From Kitasatospora phosalacinea (lineage in GTDB: Bacteria; Actinomycetota; Actinomycetes; Streptomycetales; Streptomycetaceae): DNA of 64,000 nucleotides. Made by a program: the position numbers and the translations under genes. A model generated the notes under the pieces. That model was not told the DNA's origin, made no database searches, and saw nothing but the letters and a program-made list of their open reading frames with translations. The stretch spans positions 34,167 through 98,166 of the forward strand of contig NZ_JNWZ01000016.1 of the NCBI RefSeq assembly GCF_000716545.1. Reading direction: 5' to 3'. Shown here in pieces: positions 24,656 through 32,305 of this stretch (the stretch's first letter is position 1; every line of letters starts with the position of its first letter).

Positions 24656-25810
24656 ATGCCCGCCCGTCGTACGTCCGCCGCCGCGTTCCTGGTCCTCGCC
24701 GTGGCGGGTGCCGCTCTGGTGGGGTGCTCGAAGAAGGACGACGGCAAGGCCTCCGCGGACGGTGCCGCCGGGCCGGTGCAGGTGACGGCGACGGACAGCG
24801 CGTGCGGACTGTCGAAGACCTCCTTCCCGGCCGGGCACGTCGAGTTGGCCGTGGCCAACAAGGGCAGCAAGGTCACCGAGGTGTACGTCTACTCCGACGG
24901 CGACAAGATCGTCACCGAGCGGGAGAACATCGGCCCCGGCACCAAGGTGACCATCAACGCCGAGATCAAGGCCGGCACCTACGAGGTGGCCTGCAAGCCG
25001 GGCATGACCGGCGACGGCATCCGGCAGAAGATCACCGTCACGGCCGGCGCCTCCGCCTCGGCCAAGGCGGACGACCGGCTGACCCAGGCGGTCGCCGACT
25101 ACCGGAAGTACGCCCAGGAGCAGGCCGACGCGACCGTCCCGGTGGTGGAGCAGTTCGCCGCCGCGGTCACCGCCGGCGACGTGGAGAAGGCCAAGTCGCT
25201 GTTCGCCGCCTCCCGGGTCGGCTGGGAGCGCACCGAGCCGGTGGCCGAGAGCTTCGGCGACATCGACCCGAAGACCGACACCCGCGAGGACGCCCTGGAG
25301 GAGGGCCAGGCCTGGACCGGCTGGCACCGCATCGAGAAGTCGCTGTGGGTGGACGGCAGGATCGGTGACGAGGAGAAGACCCTCGCCGCCCAACTGGTCG
25401 CCGACCTCAAGGACTGGCAGAAGCGCGTCCCCGAGGCCGAGATCACCCCCACCGGCATGGCCAACGGCGCCAAGGAGCTGCTGGACGAGGTCTCCAAGAA
25501 CAAGATCACCGGTGAGGAGGACCGCTACAGCCACACCGACCTGTCGGACTTCGCCGCCAACGTCGAGGGCGCCCGCCAGGCATACGAGCTGCTGAAGCCG
25601 GTCGCCTCCGAGAACGAGCCGGAGCTGTCCAGGACCCTGGACGCCGAGTTCGAGAAGATCACCGAACTGCTCGGCAAGTACCGGGGCGCCGACGGCACCT
25701 ACACCTCCTACGACAAGGTCACCGAGGACGAGCGCAAGGCCTTCTCGGACGCGGTGAACTCGCTGGGCGAGCCGCTGTCCAAGCTGGCCGCCGCGGTCGT
25801 GGCCAAGTAA
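24656..25810 (+). CDS. efeO: iron-uptake lipoprotein EfeO with cupredoxin-like and M75 domains
   Basis: 384 residues. A lipoprotein signal peptide ends in LVGC with C24 lipidated. Residues 40-130 are the cupredoxin-like domain, and 140-384 the imelysin-like M75 domain with the metal-binding HxxE (H224-E227 in GWHRIEKSLW). Length and order match long EfeO. It is the extracytoplasmic part of the EfeUOB ferrous/ferric iron importer. GGAG lies before the ATG, and an iron-box-like site stands in the promoter region. Confidence 0.93.
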   Translation: MPARRTSAAAFLVLAVAGAALVGCSKKDDGKASADGAAGPVQVTATDSACGLSKTSFPAGHVELAVANKGSKVTEVYVYSDGDKIVTERENIGPGTKVTINAEIKAGTYEVACKPGMTGDGIRQKITVTAGASASAKADDRLTQAVADYRKYAQEQADATVPVVEQFAAAVTAGDVEKAKSLFAASRVGWERTEPVAESFGDIDPKTDTREDALEEGQAWTGWHRIEKSLWVDGRIGDEEKTLAAQLVADLKDWQKRVPEAEITPTGMANGAKELLDEVSKNKITGEEDRYSHTDLSDFAANVEGARQAYELLKPVASENEPELSRTLDAEFEKITELLGKYRGADGTYTSYDKVTEDERKAFSDAVNSLGEPLSKLAAAVVAK

Positions 25811-25916
25811 CGGCCCGCCGGCACGCCGCCCGCCGCACGGCGGCCTGACCCGGCCGGGGACGGCCGGAGACGGTCAAGCCCAGGTCAAGGGGGGCGGGCC
25901 GCGCGGGAAGCCCAGG

Positions 25917-25935
25917 TAAGGGCAGCGTAAGCTAA
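25917..25935 (+). promoter_or_regulatory. second, weaker iron-box-like site before efeB
   Basis: On the minus strand the 19 bases agree at about 14 places with the remembered DmdR/IdeR consensus. It lies in the 198-base gap between efeO and efeB, which may hold an internal iron-controlled promoter. Confidence 0.4.
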
Positions 25936-26008
25936 GTCCTCGTCAGGGTGCTGTCGCGGCCGCGGCAGCACCCGTACCCGGTTTCACGTCCGAGAGGGAA
26001 CGCCAGAG

Positions 26009-27304
26009 ATGGACGCCGAGAACGAGCAGCAAGCGGCCCCCGCCGAGGGCGGCGGGCAGGCGCAGCGCGCCGGGCTCAGCCGACGGGCCGTCATAGGCTG
26101 GGCGGGAGCCGGAGTCGCGCTCGGTGCGGCCGCGGTCGGCACGGTGGCCGCCGCGACCATGTCGGACGGGGACGGCGCCGCCGCACCGCAGACCTCGCCG
26201 GAGGTCCCGTTCTACGGCGAGCACCAGTCGGGCATCTCCACCCCCGTCCAGGACCGGCTGCACTTCGCCGCCTTCGACGTGATCACCGACGACCGGGACG
26301 CCCTGGTCAAGATGCTCAAGGAGTGGACCAAGGCGGCCGCCTCGATCACCGGCGGCCGCGAGGTCGGCGGCGGCGCGGTCGGCGTCGTCCCCGAGTCGCC
26401 GCCGGACGACACCGGCGAGGCGCTCGGCCTGCCCGCCTCCCGGCTCACCCTCACCATCGGCTTCGGGCGGACCCTGTTCGAGAAGGACGGCCAGGACCGG
26501 TTCGGGCTGAGGGCCAAGCTGCCCGAGGCGCTGGTCGAGCTGCCCAAGTTCAAGGGCGACCGGCTGGAGGCCGCCCGCAGCGGCGGCGACCTGTGCGTCC
26601 AGGCCTGCGCGGACGACCCGCAGGTCGCGGTGCACGCGATCCGCAACCTGGCCCGGATCGGCATGGGCGTGGTCAACGTCCGCTGGTCGCAGCTCGGCTT
26701 CGGCAAGACCTCCTCCACCACGCCGGACAGCCAGACCCCGCGCAACCTGATGGGCTTCAAGGACGGCACCCACAACATCGCCGGGACGGACGCCGACTCC
26801 CTGGCCCAGCACGTCTGGGTCGCCCCCGGCGACGGCGCCGACTGGATGACCGGCGGCTCCTACCTGGTCGCCCGCCGGATCCGGATGACCATCGAGACCT
26901 GGGACCGCTCCTCGCTCAAGGAGCAGGAGGACACCTTCGGCCGCACCAAGATCGAAGGCGCCCCCTACGGCAAGCAGAAGGAGCGCGACGCCCCCGACCT
27001 GTCGGCGATGCCCGCCGACTCGCACGTCCGCCTGGCGCACCCCGACAGCAACGGCGGGCTGATGATCCTGCGCCGCGGCTACTCCTTCACCGACGGCACC
27101 GACGGCCTCGGCCGCCTGGACGCCGGCCTGTTCTTCCTGGCGTACCAGCGCGACACCCGCAAGGCGTTCGTCCCGCTGCAGACCAAGCTCGCGGCCAACG
27201 ACAGGCTGAACGAGTACATCACCCACGTCGGATCCGCCCACTTCGCCTGCCCGCCCGGTGTCCGCAAGCCCGGCGAGTGGTGGGGCCAGACCCTCTTCGG
27301 CTGA
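26009..27304 (+). CDS. efeB: Tat-exported DyP-type heme peroxidase EfeB
   Basis: 431 residues. A twin-arginine signal (LSRRAVIGWAGAGVALGAAAVG, R25/R26) is followed by a DyP peroxidase: GFKDGTHN with the distal D252, and HVRLAHP with a candidate heme histidine nearby. In EfeUOB the heme protein assists iron oxidation or release. Folded export via Tat agrees with heme loading in the cytoplasm. Part of one operon with efeO and efeU. Confidence 0.95.
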   Translation: MDAENEQQAAPAEGGGQAQRAGLSRRAVIGWAGAGVALGAAAVGTVAAATMSDGDGAAAPQTSPEVPFYGEHQSGISTPVQDRLHFAAFDVITDDRDALVKMLKEWTKAAASITGGREVGGGAVGVVPESPPDDTGEALGLPASRLTLTIGFGRTLFEKDGQDRFGLRAKLPEALVELPKFKGDRLEAARSGGDLCVQACADDPQVAVHAIRNLARIGMGVVNVRWSQLGFGKTSSTTPDSQTPRNLMGFKDGTHNIAGTDADSLAQHVWVAPGDGADWMTGGSYLVARRIRMTIETWDRSSLKEQEDTFGRTKIEGAPYGKQKERDAPDLSAMPADSHVRLAHPDSNGGLMILRRGYSFTDGTDGLGRLDAGLFFLAYQRDTRKAFVPLQTKLAANDRLNEYITHVGSAHFACPPGVRKPGEWWGQTLFG

Positions 27305-27348
27305 CCCCCGCCCCCACTCTTCTGAAGCCCCGAAGGAGGAGAACCGCC

Positions 27349-28197
27349 GTGTTCGCCAACTACCTGATCGGCCTGCGCGAGGGCCTCGAAGCCAGCCTGG
27401 TGGTCTGCATCCTGATCGCCTACCTGGTCAAGACCGGACGCAAGGACCGGCTCGCCCCGGTGTGGATCGGCGTCGGCAGCGCCGTCGCGCTGGCGATGGC
27501 CTTCGGCGCGGTGCTGCAGTTCGGCTCCAACCAGTTGTCCTTCGAGGCGAAGGAGGCCCTCGGCGGAAGCCTGTCGATCATCGCCGTCGGCCTGGTCACC
27601 TGGATGGTCTTCTGGATGCGCCGCACCGCGCGCCACCTGAAGAGCGAGCTCCAGGGCAAGCTGGACGCCGCGCTCGTGATGGGCACCACCGCGCTGATCG
27701 TCACCGCCTTCCTGGCCGTCGGCCGCGAGGGACTGGAGACCGCGCTGTTCATCTGGACCGCCGTCCAGTCCACCGGCGACGGCTGGAGCCCGCTGGCCGG
27801 CGCCACCCTCGGCCTGCTCACCTCGGTCGTCCTCGGCTGGCTGTTCTACCGCGGCGCGGTCAAGATCAACCTGGCGAAGTTCTTCACCTGGACCGGCGGC
27901 ATGCTGGTCGTCGTCGCGGCCGGCGTCCTCGCCTACGGCGTGCACGACCTGCAGGAGGCCGACTGGATCCCCGGCCTGCACGTGCACGCGTTCAACATCT
28001 CCAGCACCATCCCCGCCGACAGCTGGTACGGGACGCTGCTGAAGGGCGTGTTCAACTTCCAGCCCGACCCGACCAAGGTCCAGGTCTGGGTCTGGGCGCT
28101 GTACCTGGTGCCGACGCTGTACTTCTTCTTCCGCAAGCCCGCGGGCTCCCCGCCGAAGACCGCGGCGCCGGCCCCGACGGGGGCCAAGGCCGCCTGA
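27349..28197 (+). CDS. efeU: high-affinity iron permease EfeU (FTR1 family)
   Basis: 282 residues with seven hydrophobic segments. Both FTR1 iron motifs are kept: REGLE at 10-14 and REGLE at 126-130. The tail is Pro/Ala-rich. GTG 27349 has GGAGGAG eight bases before it. Order here is efeO-efeB-efeU, with a strong terminator right after. Confidence 0.95.
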   Translation: MFANYLIGLREGLEASLVVCILIAYLVKTGRKDRLAPVWIGVGSAVALAMAFGAVLQFGSNQLSFEAKEALGGSLSIIAVGLVTWMVFWMRRTARHLKSELQGKLDAALVMGTTALIVTAFLAVGREGLETALFIWTAVQSTGDGWSPLAGATLGLLTSVVLGWLFYRGAVKINLAKFFTWTGGMLVVVAAGVLAYGVHDLQEADWIPGLHVHAFNISSTIPADSWYGTLLKGVFNFQPDPTKVQVWVWALYLVPTLYFFFRKPAGSPPKTAAPAPTGAKAA

Positions 28198-28214
28198 GCC
28201 GACGAGGTGCGGAC

Positions 28215-28255
28215 GAACCGCCCGGCTGCCGCGAGAGCGCGGCGCCGGGCGGTTC
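28215..28255 (+). terminator. terminator of the efe operon
   Basis: A 12-base outer stem (GAACCGCCCGGC with 28244-28255) encloses an inner GCCGCG/CGCGGC stem, and CGCTTT follows. Confidence 0.8.
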
Positions 28256-28316
28256 CGCTTTGCGCGGTCGGGCGGTCGGGCGGTCGGGCGGTGGCGGCAC
28301 GGGCGCGGGCCCGGGG

Positions 28317-28898
28317 TCAGTGCGGCCAGCCGCGCAGGGCGTGGGCGGCGATCAGGTGCAGCCGGTCGGGCGGGGCGCCCTCGGTGGCCTGGACGGCGAG
28401 GCCGTAGGTGAGCGCGGCGAGGTGGTCGGCGAGCACCCCGGGGTCGGTGCCGGGAGGGAACTCGCCCGCCAGGGCGGCCTGTTCGAAGCGGGCGCGCAGG
28501 GCCTCGCGGTGCGCCGCGCGGCGGGCCGCGCTCTCGGCGCGCACGCCCTCCGCGCCGGGGCCGGTGGCCAGCGCGCCGTGCACCAGCAGGCAGCCGGGCC
28601 CCTCCTCGCGGGTGACCACCTCCACGGTGCCGCGCAGCAGGTGCTCGGCGACGGCCCGGGCGGTGGGCTCGGCCAGGGCCTCCCGGGCGTGCCGGGCGGG
28701 GCCGCGGTGGTAGCGCTCCAGGCACCGGAGGAACAGCGCCTCCTTGTTGCCGTACGCCGCGTACAGGCTGGGCCGGTTGACGCCCATCGCGGCGGTCAGG
28801 TCGGAGAGCGCGGTGCCCTCGTAGCCGTGCCGCCAGAAGACCCGCATGGCGCGCTCCAGCGCCTCGTCGAAGTCGAACGCGCGCGGACGGCCCGTCAT
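28317..28898 (-). CDS. TetR family regulator
   Basis: 193 residues, with the DNA-binding part FDFDEALERAMRVFWRHGYEGTALSDLTAAMGVNRPSLYAAYGNKEALF and an AcrR/YcdC-like ligand domain (RFEQAALAGEFPPGTDPGVLADHLAALTYGLAVQA). It faces the SDR gene; the region between them holds a perfect 22-base palindrome. It therefore most likely represses itself and the SDR. ATG 28898 begins the conserved MTGRPRAFD. Confidence 0.9.
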   Translation of the reverse strand: MTGRPRAFDFDEALERAMRVFWRHGYEGTALSDLTAAMGVNRPSLYAAYGNKEALFLRCLERYHRGPARHAREALAEPTARAVAEHLLRGTVEVVTREEGPGCLLVHGALATGPGAEGVRAESAARRAAHREALRARFEQAALAGEFPPGTDPGVLADHLAALTYGLAVQATEGAPPDRLHLIAAHALRGWPH

Positions 28899-28970
28899 CT
28901 GGCCCTGCCTTCCCGGGGGTTCGGGCGCTGGCCCGCGATTTCCGTACCGATCGATATGGTAGCGTGCGCG

Positions 28971-28992
28971 ATGTGTACCGAGCGGTACACAT
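28971..28992. promoter_or_regulatory. TetR operator, perfect 10+2+10 palindrome
   Basis: ATGTGTACCG-AG-CGGTACACAT. A partly related TACC-n9-GGTA element lies upstream at 28944-28960 and contains a possible -10 (TATGGT, 28955-28960) for the SDR gene. Confidence 0.8.
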
Positions 28993-29010
28993 ATCGGAGG
29001 GGAACCCGAC

Positions 29011-29784
29011 ATGACGCACCCGCCCACCGCCACCTTCGCGCCCGACGTGCTGGCCGGCCGCACCGCCCTGGTCACCGGCGGCTCGCGCGGCATCGGCGCC
29101 GCCACCGCGCTGGCCCTGGCCGCCGCCGGGGCGGACGTCGCGCTCAGCCACAGCGGATCCGCGCCCCGCGCCGAAGAGGTCGTCCGGCGGATCGAGGCGC
29201 TCGGGCGGCGGGCCGCCGCCTACAAGGCGGACCAGGGGGACGCCGCCCAGGTCGAGGCCCTGGTCGCCGCCGTCGCCGCGGACTTCGGACGGCTCGACGT
29301 GCTGGTCAACAACGCCGGCGTGATAGCCCCCGGGCTCGTCACCGGCGTGGCGGACCCGGACGCGCTGGCCCGGCAGCACGCGGTCAACGTGGGCGGGGTG
29401 ACCGCCGCCGTTCGGGCCGCCGCGCGCCTGCTCCCCGACGGCGGACGGATCGTCACCATCGGCTCCAACCTGGCCGCCCGCCCCGGCCGGCCCGGACTCG
29501 CCGACTACGCCGCCACCAAGGCCGCCGTCGTCGCCTGGAGCCGCGCCGCCGCCCAGGAGCTCGCCCCCCGCGCCATCACCGTCAACGTGGTGCAGCCCGG
29601 CTCCACCGACACCGAGATGAACCCCCAGGACGGCCCGAACGCCGCCGTCCAGCGCGCCGCCAACGCCCTGGGGCGCTACGGCCGCCCCGAGGAGGTCGCC
29701 GCCGCGGTGGTCTTCCTCGCCACGCCCGCCGCCGCGTTCATCACCGGCAGCGTGCTCGCCGTCGACGGCGGCTACTTCGTCTGA
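29011..29784 (+). CDS. short-chain dehydrogenase/reductase
   Basis: 257 residues, classical SDR: cofactor motif TGGSRGIG (22-29), NNAG (100-103), catalytic S152, Y166 and K170, and the C-terminal FITGSVLAVDGGYFV. ADVALSHSGS after beta strand 2 suggests NADPH preference. GGAGG precedes the ATG. Controlled by the divergent TetR; the substrate is probably related to the TetR ligand. Confidence 0.92.
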   Translation: MTHPPTATFAPDVLAGRTALVTGGSRGIGAATALALAAAGADVALSHSGSAPRAEEVVRRIEALGRRAAAYKADQGDAAQVEALVAAVAADFGRLDVLVNNAGVIAPGLVTGVADPDALARQHAVNVGGVTAAVRAAARLLPDGGRIVTIGSNLAARPGRPGLADYAATKAAVVAWSRAAAQELAPRAITVNVVQPGSTDTEMNPQDGPNAAVQRAANALGRYGRPEEVAAAVVFLATPAAAFITGSVLAVDGGYFV

Positions 29785-29960
29785 CCAGGCCCGGGCCGAC
29801 ACCCGCCGGGGTGGCCGCCAGCCCGTCGCGAATCGTGGAGGGGGAGGCCGGTACGGGCGTCCAGGAACGGCCCGAGGTCGGCGCGGAGGCGCTGCGGCAG
29901 GCCTGCGCGACGGCCTTCGACTGGTGGCAGTACGGCTGACCCCGGGGGGAATCCCGGCCG

Positions 29961-29974
29961 GGCGATGAGTTCCG
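29961..29974 (+). promoter_or_regulatory. 14-base motif shared with the DHFR-like gene promoter
   Basis: GGCGATGAGTTCCG occurs here, 25 bases before the small gene at 29999, and again at 39503-39516 before the DHFR-like gene. Both copies lie near one of the two ECF sigma genes, so it may be a promoter element used by one of them. Confidence 0.4.
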
Positions 29975-29998
29975 CGCCCCCGGGCGGTCAGCACAGGC

Positions 29999-30259
29999 AT
30001 GGAGACCCTGGAACTCGCCCTGCACCCCGAGGCGGAGGCGCGGCTCGACGCGCTGCTCGCCGGCCCGGTGCGCCCCGTCCGTGTCGCGCTGCTGGTGGGG
30101 GAGGTGGCCCGGCCCGGGCCCGCCGACCTCCAGCGGATCGGGCGGCTGGCGGTGCGGGTGCGGCGGGCGGGCCACCAGGTGGTGCTGCGCGGGGCCGGGC
30201 CCCGACTGCGGCTGCTGCTGCGGCTCACCGGGCTGGACGAGGCACTGCCCGTGGAGTGA
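29999..30259 (+). CDS. small STAS-like protein
   Basis: 86 residues: ADLQRIGRLAVRVRRAGHQVVLRGAGPRLRLLLRLTGLDEAL has the strand-helix rhythm and hydrophobic spacing of the C-terminal half of MlaB/anti-anti-sigma STAS domains. No phosphorylatable Ser in the usual loop is obvious. The ribosome site is poor. It is convergent with the ECF sigma gene and separated from it by a hairpin. Confidence 0.6.
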   Translation: METLELALHPEAEARLDALLAGPVRPVRVALLVGEVARPGPADLQRIGRLAVRVRRAGHQVVLRGAGPRLRLLLRLTGLDEALPVE

Positions 30260-30260
30260 G

Positions 30261-30293
30261 CGCGCCCGTCCGCCGCGGGCGGGGCCGGGCGCG
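30261..30293. terminator. hairpin between convergent genes
   Basis: CGCGCCCG (30261-30268) pairs with 30286-30293, with an inner CCGCC/GGCGG stem. It probably ends transcription from both sides. Confidence 0.55.
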
Positions 30294-30294
30294 G

Positions 30295-31272
30295 TCAGGC
30301 GCGCGGGTCGGCGGTCAGCCGCATCGGCAGGCCCCACAGCGGGAACAGCCGCTCCACGTCCATGTGGTTGGTCATGGTGGCGATCCGGCCGTCGACGATC
30401 TCCACCAGGGTGATGCCCCACGGCGTCCACCCCTCGCCGTCCTCGGCCGGGCGGTACTGGGCGAAGGCCGGCGTGCCGTTGGCCTCCACCGGCAGCAGCC
30501 GGGAGCCCGCGCAGCCGCAGCCCGCGCCCTGCCACCACTCGCCCAGCTCGACCACGCCCCGCACCCACATCTGGAACGGCGGCATGTTCAGCACCGCGTC
30601 CTCGTGCAGCAGCCGCTTCAACGCCTCGATGTCGAAGGACTCGAACGCCTCGACGTACCGGGACAGCAGGGAGCGCTGCGTCTCGTCCAGCGGATCGAAG
30701 GTGTCGCCCGCCGGGCCCTGGGCGGCCATCGTCGCCCGGGCCCGCTGCAGGGCGCTGTTCACCGACGCCACCGACGTCTCCAGCAGCTCCGCCGTCTCCG
30801 CCGCCGACCAGGCCAGCACCTCGCGCAGGATCAGCACCGCCCGCTGCCGGGCCGGGAGCTTCTGCAGCGCCGACACGAACGCCAGCCGGATCGACTCCCG
30901 CCCCACCGCGACGTCCGCCGGATCCCCCGACAGCACCCGCGCGTCCGGCACCGGGCCGACCCAGACGTTCTCCTCCAACTGCGCCAAGTCCGGCGCGTTC
31001 GCCGGGCACGGCGAGGTCAGGTCCATCGGACGGGCCCGGCGCTGCGCCGCCGGGGCCATGTCCAGGCACACGTTGGTGGCGATCCGGTACAGCCACGTCC
31101 GCAGCGCGGAGCGGCCCTCGAACCCGTCGAACTTCGACCAGGCGCGCAGCAGCGTCTCCTGCACCGCGTCCTCCGCCTCGAACGCCGAGCCCAGCATCCG
31201 GTAGCAGTACGCCGTCAACTCCCGCCGGAACGGCTCCAGCCGCTCCGCCACCCCGTCACGATCCATGATCAT
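30295..31272 (-). CDS. ECF sigma factor with C-terminal SnoaL-like domain (TIGR02960 type)
   Basis: 325 residues. Region 2 (ELTAYCYRMLGSAFEAEDAVQETLLRAW...TWLYRIATNVCLD), region 4 (LQKLPARQRAVLILREVLAWSAAETAELLETSVASVNSALQRARA), then an NTF2/SnoaL-like domain (about 200-320). Such tails are thought to control sigma activity in place of an anti-sigma factor, and none is encoded beside it. Starts at 31272 and 31266 are both possible; the first has GGGGA at a better distance. A paralogue lies at 38548. Confidence 0.9.
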   Translation of the reverse strand: MIMDRDGVAERLEPFRRELTAYCYRMLGSAFEAEDAVQETLLRAWSKFDGFEGRSALRTWLYRIATNVCLDMAPAAQRRARPMDLTSPCPANAPDLAQLEENVWVGPVPDARVLSGDPADVAVGRESIRLAFVSALQKLPARQRAVLILREVLAWSAAETAELLETSVASVNSALQRARATMAAQGPAGDTFDPLDETQRSLLSRYVEAFESFDIEALKRLLHEDAVLNMPPFQMWVRGVVELGEWWQGAGCGCAGSRLLPVEANGTPAFAQYRPAEDGEGWTPWGITLVEIVDGRIATMTNHMDVERLFPLWGLPMRLTADPRA

Positions 31273-31318
31273 TGGCACGGTCCCCAGCATAGGACGCGCC
31301 ACCGACAGCCGGGAGGGC

Positions 31319-32305
31319 TCAGCCGGAGGCGTCGGGGCGCAGCGCGATGTGGTCGGCGGCGAGGTCGGCGGCGACCCGGTGCTCCATGCCGAGGGCGGCC
31401 AGGAAGGCGGCCGGGAGCTGGACGCGGCCGGTGCGGTCGAGCATCACGTACTCGCGTTCGCTGACCGTCTCGGTGCCGTGCTCGTCGACCTCGGTGCGGC
31501 GCAGCACCTCGCTGGCGGTGCGGCCGTCGCGGATCGCCACCGTGCGGCGCACCTCGCTCGCCACCATCGGGTCGTGGGTCACGATGACCACGGTGGTGCC
31601 CAGTTCGCGGTTGACGGTCCGGAAGGCGTCGAAGATGCCGGTGGCGGTCTCGGTGTCCAGCTCGCCGGTCGGCTCGTCCGCCAGCAGCACGGCGGGCTCG
31701 TTGGCGAGCGCCACCGCGATCGCCACCCGCTGCTGCTGCCCGCCGGAGAGCTCGGCCGGGCGGCGGTGGGCCAGTTCGCCGATGCCCAGGGCCTCCAACA
31801 GGTCGGTGACGCGGGCGCGTCGGCGCTTGGCGGCGCGGTGGCCGGAGCGCAACTGCACCGGCAGCGCCACGTTCTGCGCGGCCGTCAGGAACGGCAGCAG
31901 GTTGCGGGCCGTCTGCTGCCAGACGAAGCCCACCACCTCGCGCCGGTAGCGCAGCCGCTCCTTCGCGGACATCGCCAGCAGGTCGCAGCCGTCCACGGTG
32001 GCACTGCCCGCCGTCGGCGCGTCCAGCCCGGCCAGGACGTTCAGCAGCGTCGACTTGCCGCTGCCGGACGCCCCCACCAGCGCCACCAGGTCGCCCCGGT
32101 CCACCGTCAGGTCCAGGCCCTGGAGCGCCTGCACCTCGACGCCGTCCGTGGTGAAGATCCGGACCAGCCGCTCGCAGGCGATCGCCAGGTCGGCCCGGAC
32201 CGTCCGGGGCGCGGCCGCGGCCAGCGCCCGGCGCCGCAGCTCCTCCAGGCTCGGGGGCGGGGTGTTCATCGGGTCGTCCCTTCCGACGGACGGGGTGGTG
32301 GTCAT
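31319..32305 (-). CDS. LolD/MacB-like ABC ATPase with AbrB-like C-terminal extension
   Basis: 328 residues. Walker A GASGSGKST (78-86), signature LSGGQQQR (187-193), Walker B VLLADEPTGELD and H-loop VTHD are all standard for the MacB/LolD class. After the ATPase, residues 284-325 (EYVMLDRTGRVQLPAAFLAALGM...DHIALRPD) look like an AbrB/SpoVT swapped-hairpin unit, unusual for a transporter subunit. It overlaps the upstream FtsX-type gene by ATGA and so is the last gene of a three-gene operon. Confidence 0.88.
   Translation of the reverse strand: MTTTPSVGRDDPMNTPPPSLEELRRRALAAAAPRTVRADLAIACERLVRIFTTDGVEVQALQGLDLTVDRGDLVALVGASGSGKSTLLNVLAGLDAPTAGSATVDGCDLLAMSAKERLRYRREVVGFVWQQTARNLLPFLTAAQNVALPVQLRSGHRAAKRRRARVTDLLEALGIGELAHRRPAELSGGQQQRVAIAVALANEPAVLLADEPTGELDTETATGIFDAFRTVNRELGTTVVIVTHDPMVASEVRRTVAIRDGRTASEVLRRTEVDEHGTETVSEREYVMLDRTGRVQLPAAFLAALGMEHRVAADLAADHIALRPDASG

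Noticed and set aside
29785..29939. Short gene with product ending in ALRQACATAFDWWQYG
   Set aside because: The tail looks protein-like, but there is no start, no ribosome site and no homologous feel; it could be a remnant but I cannot support it.
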